DNA of 64,000 nt from Acidisphaera sp. S103. Lineage in GTDB: Bacteria > Pseudomonadota > Alphaproteobacteria > Acetobacterales > Acetobacteraceae. Below, in pieces: positions 58,508 to 64,000 of the stretch. The notes below the pieces were generated by a model, which saw only the letters and a list, made by a program, of their open reading frames with translations, was not told the DNA's origin and did not search any database. The first letter of the stretch is position 1; each line of letters begins with the position of its first letter. A program made the position numbers and the translations under genes. The stretch lies in assembly GCF_009765975.1 (NCBI RefSeq), contig NZ_LMUJ01000101.1, forward strand, positions 62,685-126,684, read 5' to 3'.

Positions 58508-60325
58508 ATGCTCCGCAAGCTGGACCGGCTGATCGACCTGCTGACGCAGGGCCTGGCGGCTCTGCTTGTGGTCATCGAGGTGGTGATTCTGTTCGTCGGC
58601 GTCCTGTGGCGCTATCTGCTGGACAACCCGCTGGTCTGGGTCGAGGAACTCGCCGCCATCCTGTTCCTGTGGCTGGTCAGCCTCGGTGCGGTGATCGCCC
58701 TGCGCCGCGGCGAGCACATGTGCATGACGGTGGTGATTGGCCGCGTCGGTGAGCGCACGCAGCGCCTCGCCACGCGGTTCTCGGCGCTGATCGTCGCGCT
58801 GGTGACCGCCGGGCTGGTGCTTCCCGGCATTTCCTACGCCGAACAGCAGCAGGCGATCCTGACGCCGGTGATGCAGATCCCCGGATCGTGGGAGATCGCC
58901 GGGCAGCTCTTCGCCCTGATCCTGATGTTCTACGTGGCGATCCGCCGGCTGTTCGACGACACGACGTGGCAGGAACTGGCGGCAGTGGTCGGGGTGACGG
59001 TCGCGGTCGGCCTTGCCCTCTACGCGCTGGAGCCGGCGTTCGACGCGCTGGGCAACGCCGATCTGCTGATCTTCTTCATCGGCATCGTCGGCGTCTGCAT
59101 CCTGATCGGCGTGCCGATCGCGTTCAGCTTCGGCATCGCCACCTTCGCCTACATCTATTTCACCACCACCATTCCCCTGGCAGTCGTCATCGGCCAGATG
59201 GACCAGGGCATGTCGTCCATCGAGCTACTCGCCGTCCCGATGTTCGTCGTGCTCGGCCTGCTGCTGGAAATGACTGGGGTCGCCCGCGCCATGGTCGATT
59301 TCCTGGCCGCGCTGGTCGGGCACCGCCGCGGCGGGCTGTCCTATGTGCTGATCGGGGCGATGTACCTGATCTCCGGGATTTCCGGGTCCAAGGCCGCCGA
59401 TCAGGCGGCGGTGGCGCCGGTGCTGCTGCCGGAGATGCGCCGCCGCGGATCGGCGCCGGGTGAACTGGTGGCGCAGTTGGCGGCCTCGGCGGCGATGTCG
59501 GAGACGATTCCGCCCAGCCTGGTGCTGATCATCGTTGGCGCGGTGACTGGCGTTTCGACCTCGGCGCTGTTCGATGGAGGATTGCTGCCGGCGGCGTTCG
59601 CGGCGCTGGGCCTGGCAGTGCTGGTGTTCTTCCGGACTCGGGATGAACGACCGAGCGGCGATCGGGCCGGGGCGCGGCAGGTGCTGCGACTGTTCGTGGT
59701 GTCGGTTCCGGCGCTGATCCTGCCGTTCGTCATCCGCTATGCCGTGCTGGCCGGCATCACCACGGCGACCGAGGTGGCGACGGTCGGCGTCGTCTACTCC
59801 ATCGGCGTCGGGATCGTGGTGTATCGCTGCTTCGACTGGCGCCGGCTGGTGCCGATCCTGGTGGAAACCGCGACATTGTCGGGCGCCATCCTGCTGATCA
59901 TCGGTCTGGCGAGTGCGATGGCCTGGGCGCTGACCCAGGCCGGCTTCGCGCAGACTTTGGCTGACATGATGACCGGGCTGCCGGGCGGCAAATACGGGTT
60001 CATGGCGGTCTCGATCGTGCTGTTCATCGTGTTGGGCAGCGTGCTGGAAGGGCTGCCGGCGATGGTGCTGTTCGGGCCCCTGCTGTTCCCCATCGCCGAC
60101 CAGCTTGGGATTCACCTCGTGCAATACGCGATCGTAGCGATATTCGCGATGGGCATCGGGCTGTTTTCGCCGCCCTTCGGCGTCGGATTCTACCAGACCT
60201 GCCTGATCGGCAAGGTGTCCAGCGACGAGGCATTCGGCCGGATCTGGCCGTATATGGGGGTGCTGGTCGTTGCACTGATCGTCGTTGCCGCCATACCCTG
60301 GATCTCGACAGGATTCTTGCAGTAG
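58508..60325 (+). CDS. dctM: Fused TRAP transporter permease (DctQ-DctM)
   Basis: 605 aa. Residues about 1-165 form the DctQ part (LDRLIDLLTQGLAALLVVIEVVILFVGVLWRYLLDNPLVWVEELAAILFLWLVSLGAVIALRRGEHM); residues about 180-605 form DctM (GVPIAFSFGIATFAYIYF, GISGSKAADQAAVAPVLLPEMRRRGSAPGELVAQLAASAAMSETIPPSLVLIIVG, FSPPFGVGFYQTCLIG). A natural Q-M fusion, unlike the separate dctQ/dctM at 20.5-22.3 kb. It is the second gene in a dctP-dctQM-GMC operon. Confidence 0.92.
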   Translation: MLRKLDRLIDLLTQGLAALLVVIEVVILFVGVLWRYLLDNPLVWVEELAAILFLWLVSLGAVIALRRGEHMCMTVVIGRVGERTQRLATRFSALIVALVTAGLVLPGISYAEQQQAILTPVMQIPGSWEIAGQLFALILMFYVAIRRLFDDTTWQELAAVVGVTVAVGLALYALEPAFDALGNADLLIFFIGIVGVCILIGVPIAFSFGIATFAYIYFTTTIPLAVVIGQMDQGMSSIELLAVPMFVVLGLLLEMTGVARAMVDFLAALVGHRRGGLSYVLIGAMYLISGISGSKAADQAAVAPVLLPEMRRRGSAPGELVAQLAASAAMSETIPPSLVLIIVGAVTGVSTSALFDGGLLPAAFAALGLAVLVFFRTRDERPSGDRAGARQVLRLFVVSVPALILPFVIRYAVLAGITTATEVATVGVVYSIGVGIVVYRCFDWRRLVPILVETATLSGAILLIIGLASAMAWALTQAGFAQTLADMMTGLPGGKYGFMAVSIVLFIVLGSVLEGLPAMVLFGPLLFPIADQLGIHLVQYAIVAIFAMGIGLFSPPFGVGFYQTCLIGKVSSDEAFGRIWPYMGVLVVALIVVAAIPWISTGFLQ

Positions 60326-60345
60326 CGGCTGGGGGTTGGAGCGGG

Positions 60346-61941
60346 ATGGAAACCTACGACTATATCGTTGTCGGCGCCGGGTCCGCCGGGGCGGTGGTCG
60401 CCAACCGGCTGTCGGCCGACCCGCGTAACAAGGTGCTGCTTCTGGAAGCCGGTTCGGCGAGCCACCCGTGGTCCCGCATCCCCATCGGCTTCGCCAAGCT
60501 GATCAACAACCCCGCCGCCAACTGGCTGTATGCGGCGGAGCCGGAGGCCAACACCAACGGCCGAGCGCTGCCGGTGCCGCGGGGAAAGCTGCTGGGCGGG
60601 TCGAGTTCGATCAACGGCATGGCGTTCGTGCGCGGCCAGGCGCAGGATTTCGACACCTGGGCGCAGATGGGCAACCAGGGCTGGAGCTACGACGACGTCC
60701 TGCCATTATTCAAGCGTATGGAACGCTACGAAGGCGGCGGCGACGACAAATTCCGTGGCCGAGACGGTCCCCTGCGGGTCACCGATCCGCAGCCGCTCGA
60801 TCCGCTGTATGTCGCGCTGATCAAGGCGGCGGAGCAGGTCGGGATCCGGCACAATCCAGACTACAACGGCGCCTCGCAGGATGGCATCGCCATGAGCCAG
60901 GCAACGATCGCGTCCCGCCGGCGGATGAGCACGGCGCATTGCTTCCTGGACCCGATCCGCAAGCGTCCGAATCTGCATATCGTTACGGATGCGCTGACCC
61001 AGGGTCTGGTGCTGGACGGCAAGCGCTGCGTCGGCGTCCGTTACGCCGTCGGCGGCGATGTGCGGCAGGCCGGGGCGGCGCGTGAGGTCGTCATCAGTGC
61101 CGGATCGATCAACTCGCCGCAGTTGCTGGAGCTTTCGGGCATTGGCCAGCCGGAACGGTTGCAGGCGCTGGGGATCGAGGTGCGGCACACCCTGCCCGGC
61201 GTCGGCGAAAACCTGCGCGACCATTTCGCGCCACGAACGCGCTGGGCGATCGGAGCAAAAGGTTACACATTCAACGACCGAGCGTTTGGGCTGGTGGGGC
61301 AGGCATTGCGGTATGCGGCGTCGGGGCGCGGGCTGCTGGGCATGGTGGCGGCGCCGATGCGGGCGTTCGTGCGGTCTCGCGAGGGGCTGGAGGCGCCGGA
61401 TCTGCTGCTGGGCTGGGTGCCGATGCTGACGGAACCGGGGCCGAAGGGTCCGAAGCTGTCCCGTCAGTCAGGCATGACCTGCTACGCGCACCCGATGCGG
61501 CCGGAGAGCAAGGGGCACATCCATGTGGTCTCGGCCGATCCGCGGCGGCAGCCGGCGATCAACTTCAACTTCCTGTCGTCGCCGATCGATGCGGAGCTGA
61601 CGGTGCGGGCGATCCGGATCGCCCAATCGGTGATGCGGGCGCCGGCGCTGGCGGATTTGCGGGTGACGGAGATCGCGCCGGGGACGGATTTGAAGACCGA
61701 CGATGAAATCATCGACTGGGTGAAACGCGCGGCGGAGACGACCTATCATCCTGTGGGCACGTGCAAGATGGGCGTGGATGCGATGGCGGTGGTCGATCCC
61801 AGGCTGCGCGTGCATGGGGTGGAGGGGCTGCGCGTGGCGGATGCGTCCATCATGCCGACCCTGACGTCGGGGAACACGAACGCGCCGTCGATCATGATCG
61901 GGGAGAAGGCCGCGGAGCTGGTGCTGCAAGGGGCAGGCTGA
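60346..61941 (+). CDS. GMC-family FAD oxidoreductase (choline dehydrogenase-like)
   Basis: 531 aa. The FAD fold begins TYDYIVVGAGSAGAVVANRLSADPRNKVLLLEAG; signature segments are RGKLLGGSSSINGMAFVRGQAQDFDTWA and VVISAGSINSPQLLELSGIGQP; the catalytic His pair lies in ETTYHPVGTCKMG and SGNTNAPSIMIGEKAA. It oxidises a primary alcohol, such as choline, a polyol or an aromatic alcohol, to the aldehyde. It is 20 bases after the TRAP permease, so the transported solute is probably its substrate or product. Confidence 0.9.
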   Translation: METYDYIVVGAGSAGAVVANRLSADPRNKVLLLEAGSASHPWSRIPIGFAKLINNPAANWLYAAEPEANTNGRALPVPRGKLLGGSSSINGMAFVRGQAQDFDTWAQMGNQGWSYDDVLPLFKRMERYEGGGDDKFRGRDGPLRVTDPQPLDPLYVALIKAAEQVGIRHNPDYNGASQDGIAMSQATIASRRRMSTAHCFLDPIRKRPNLHIVTDALTQGLVLDGKRCVGVRYAVGGDVRQAGAAREVVISAGSINSPQLLELSGIGQPERLQALGIEVRHTLPGVGENLRDHFAPRTRWAIGAKGYTFNDRAFGLVGQALRYAASGRGLLGMVAAPMRAFVRSREGLEAPDLLLGWVPMLTEPGPKGPKLSRQSGMTCYAHPMRPESKGHIHVVSADPRRQPAINFNFLSSPIDAELTVRAIRIAQSVMRAPALADLRVTEIAPGTDLKTDDEIIDWVKRAAETTYHPVGTCKMGVDAMAVVDPRLRVHGVEGLRVADASIMPTLTSGNTNAPSIMIGEKAAELVLQGAG

Positions 61942-61957
61942 GGCGGCGGCCATCGTC

Positions 61958-62767
61958 GTGACCTCGCCCTCGGAGGCTGGCCGGACCATCGCGGGACGCG
62001 CTGCGAGTGCGGACCCCGCGACCGTCATCGCGGCGGGCGTCCTCGCCGCAATCCTGGCCGCGATCTGTCATGAGACGTTGGGTCACGGCCTGGGTTGCGT
62101 CATCGACGGAGGCCGCATCACGCTGCTGACGTCCATCTGGTTCCGATGCGCGGGGGCGATGTCGATCACCGATGCGGGAGGGCCGGTTGGCAGTCTTATC
62201 GGTGGCGTGGCGGCGTTGACGTTCCTGTCGGTCCGGGCGCCGGGGTCGGTGCTGCGGCTGGTCATTCTGATGTTCGGTGGCTTCAGCCTGTTCTGGTTCG
62301 CGGGGCAGTTGATTACGCAGCCGCTGTTCAACCGGGACGATTTCTTTTTTGTCGCGCATCGGATGGGATGGTCGTGGGTCTGGCGCCCTGTGATGGGAAC
62401 GATTGGTGTCGTTGCGTATGCGGCGGCGATGCGGTGGGTTGTCGCGGTGCTTCGGTGGCAGCGTGCGCCGGGGTGGCATGCTATCCGATTGTCGTACGTG
62501 GCCGGCGTGGTCTCCGCAGTGGTCGCGGGCCTGATGTGGCAAGTCGAACCGGTCAGAAGTGCCATCGAGGGGTTTCAGACCTTAGGAATTGTGCCGCTCG
62601 GTTTGCTCGTCGCCGCGCGCAGGGGAAGCCGCGATGGGGTGGGCGATGTTGCCCCCGTCCCTCGCTCATGGGCGTGGATTGTTGGTTGTGCAGTTGTCTT
62701 TGGGCTTTTTCTGTTCGTGCAGTCCCGTGGGTTGGGCTCTTTGGCCGGAGCGGGTTTCGTACGTTAG
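61958..62767 (+). CDS. Membrane protein with HETLGHG motif (M50-like)
   Basis: 269 aa with about six hydrophobic segments. The first helix carries ICHETLGHGLGC (H38, E39, H43) and a later loop has DAGGPVGSLIGG, a layout recalling site-2 type zinc metalloproteases (HExxH plus the GP segment). Here the histidines are spaced HExxxH, not HExxH, so metal binding and activity are uncertain. The start is a GTG at 61958, 16 bases after the GMC gene, and it is likely the last gene of that operon. Its link to the transporter is unexplained. Confidence 0.6.
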   Translation: MTSPSEAGRTIAGRAASADPATVIAAGVLAAILAAICHETLGHGLGCVIDGGRITLLTSIWFRCAGAMSITDAGGPVGSLIGGVAALTFLSVRAPGSVLRLVILMFGGFSLFWFAGQLITQPLFNRDDFFFVAHRMGWSWVWRPVMGTIGVVAYAAAMRWVVAVLRWQRAPGWHAIRLSYVAGVVSAVVAGLMWQVEPVRSAIEGFQTLGIVPLGLLVAARRGSRDGVGDVAPVPRSWAWIVGCAVVFGLFLFVQSRGLGSLAGAGFVR

Positions 62768-63149
62768 TACCCTGCGCAGAGTATTTGACTGACGGGTTGA
62801 GGGGCTGGCTGCATTCGACCCTTCTCGGACATTCCCACCAGACTGCCGAATGCCAGGAGCGGGCCGAAAGCAGAGCGACAGCTTTGGAGCGAGCGTGGCA
62901 AATCGAAGACGCTGATTGTGGACGTGCAACCAGAGCGGCGTGGTCTTGTGCATAAAATGAACGCCGTCGAGCCACGCCTTCGGGCTGAGCCAAGGTGCCG
63001 GCTAAGTGCCCGCGATGGGCGTGAAGTAGCGGCACCTTGCCGACAGCAGCCTTTGTGCTTTGCGAGGCTGATGCGGAAAGTTGATTTATTGCGAGCCGCG
63101 AAGACCGAGCGATATTGGAACAACTGGTACAATTCTTACCCCGATGGCG
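62768..63149. other. Gap without a recognised gene
   Basis: About 380 bases. All open frames here are short and lack family likeness. No promoter, terminator or tRNA could be assigned. It separates the GMC/TRAP operon from the partial gene at the window edge, which is on the opposite strand. Confidence 0.4.
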
Positions 63150-64000
63150 CTATGCAACTGCATCCGTAGTCCCCATGTCAAACTCGAAAATAGGCTTTTC
63201 CAAGATCGTGTTGAACTCGGACGGAGTGTTGAGCCAGCGAAAGCCCCAAGGGCTGGCAAGGAGAACGTGTCCCTGGCTAGCACCGGGCTGGCGGTCATCC
63301 CAGATTCCAAGTTTCTCGATGTCGTCCACAAGATCAGCCAATTGACGCGAGTCCATCACCACAGTGTTCGGCTCGAACCCTTCCCTGCCAATGTGGTCAA
63401 GTATCTCTTGTGTCGCATCGGACGATCCTGTTGAGTAGGTAGCAAGCATCTTACCGCCCAGCCGATTGTTGATGCTGACCTGACGGTCATAGGTCGGGCT
63501 CGTAACGGGGCCGGGGGAAGAACCACTGATTCGAAACATTTGCTTCTGGGGGTCGCAGTGTACTGTCCATGACATCGGAAAATTCGCACTCAGACGCCCT
63601 ACGATCTCCTTCGCGGGATCGAAGGAGCGCATCGAAGCAGCGTTGTAGTCCCGCAGTATCTCGAAGAACCCCATTCCTCGAGTCAGCGCCTCGTTGATTT
63701 CTTCAATGGAAAGCTTGTCTGGGTGGCCTCCATTACGGTTGCGCAGACGAAGCTCGTCACCCCAGAGCACGTAATCGGCGTGAGAGACGCCGTTCCGAAT
63801 GTCGTCCCGGAAGGCATCTTCCAGCAGGAAGGATAGGCGGGACAACCCGATCGATTTGGCGGATGAGGCGAGGTCACGGAACGTTGCGTTTGCATTTGGC
63901 CCGGTAATCCGAGCGGACGTCTTCTTGACGCGCACGAGGTCCTTGAAGGGCCAAAGCAGATAGGGCTTCAACGTCACAACGCCCATGATGTTCTTCAGAC
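63150..64000 (-). CDS. Hypothetical protein, N-terminus beyond the window
   Basis: At least 282 codons; the frame stays open to the window edge (LKNI before the first in-window ATG at 63986), so the true start may lie outside. The visible part has a helical first half (FRDLASSAKSIGLSRLSFLLEDAFRDDIRNGVSHADYVLWGDELRLRNRNGGHPDKLSIEEINEAL) where NGVSHADY resembles the RNxxxH-type patch of HEPN-like domains, then a mixed alpha/beta C-terminal half. I recognise no family with confidence. Base use is a little less GC-rich than the core genes. Confidence 0.5.
   Translation of the reverse strand, partial: LKNIMGVVTLKPYLLWPFKDLVRVKKTSARITGPNANATFRDLASSAKSIGLSRLSFLLEDAFRDDIRNGVSHADYVLWGDELRLRNRNGGHPDKLSIEEINEALTRGMGFFEILRDYNAASMRSFDPAKEIVGRLSANFPMSWTVHCDPQKQMFRISGSSPGPVTSPTYDRQVSINNRLGGKMLATYSTGSSDATQEILDHIGREGFEPNTVVMDSRQLADLVDDIEKLGIWDDRQPGASQGHVLLASPWGFRWLNTPSEFNTILEKPIFEFDMGTTDAVA

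Overview
The window is GC-rich, densely coded, bacterial chromosomal DNA. Gene content (enolase, ArgC, MazG/GreB, DUF2066, Lin0512-family proteins, several TRAP and peptide-type ABC transporters, De Ley-Doudoroff sugar enzymes) suggests an alphaproteobacterium, probably of the Acetobacteraceae/Rhodospirillales. That placement is an inference from protein style; there is no rRNA or other marker. I see no rRNA, tRNA, CRISPR array or prophage.

Layout. 0.4-5 kb: DUF2199 protein, amidohydrolase, secreted protein, enolase, CsbD. 5-10 kb: a divergent bicupin/XRE-cupin pair bracketed by two copies of a palindromic repeat, then a minus-strand operon of NDP-forming acyl-CoA synthetase, RuBisCO-like protein (form IV) and cupin. 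10-16.5 kb: hypothetical protein, enoyl-CoA hydratase, a small repeat protein, a tandem Lin0512 pair, LLM flavin oxidoreductase plus AhpD-like protein, cation/proton antiporter. 16.5-20.5 kb: three exported proteins behind a good sigma70-type promoter (834-aa Gly/Tyr/Asn-rich protein, Cys-rich protein, DUF4410 lipoprotein). 20.5-27 kb: a TRAP transporter (DctM, DctQ, DctP), then a peptide-type ABC importer without ATPases whose two permease genes are separated by a third repeat copy. 27-33 kb: TMEM43 protein, YciB-like membrane protein, ArsR/SRPBCC/DUF899 cluster, a fumarase/ASL-family lyase, GNAT. 33-38.8 kb: a broken GFA gene, dgoK-dgoA, pgeF, lipoprotein, response regulator, beta-hydroxyacid dehydrogenase. 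38.9-42.9 kb: a nickel/iron-type PadR regulator with a His-rich N-terminus and its siderophore-interacting reductase (NfeR/NfeF-like), DUF2066 protein, a decayed second reductase C-terminus, hydrolase, AlkB. 42.9-49.7 kb: MazG, GreB, OmpA-type porin, nitrilase, VOC protein, orphan ABC binding protein, a Phd/VapC toxin-antitoxin pair whose antitoxin has no ATG/GTG/TTG start. 50-57 kb: argC behind an intrinsic terminator, DUF1801, DinB, LysR, a 963-aa winged-helix/STAND/TPR regulator, an IS6 transposase remnant. 57.5-62.8 kb: a TRAP binding protein, fused DctQM permease, GMC oxidoreductase and a membrane protein with a metalloprotease-like motif. The window ends inside a minus-strand gene.

How the genes work together: much of the window concerns uptake and oxidation of small organic acids, sugars or peptides, with dedicated regulators next to their targets (XRE/bicupin, ArsR/SRPBCC, PadR/SIP). 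Most notable are two dispersed structured repeat families with compensatory base changes in their stems (three copies of a palindrome of about 84 nt; two copies of a 101-nt element), the RuBisCO-like/acyl-CoA synthetase/cupin operon, and several gene remnants (GFA, reductase tail, IS6, possible nitrilase piece).
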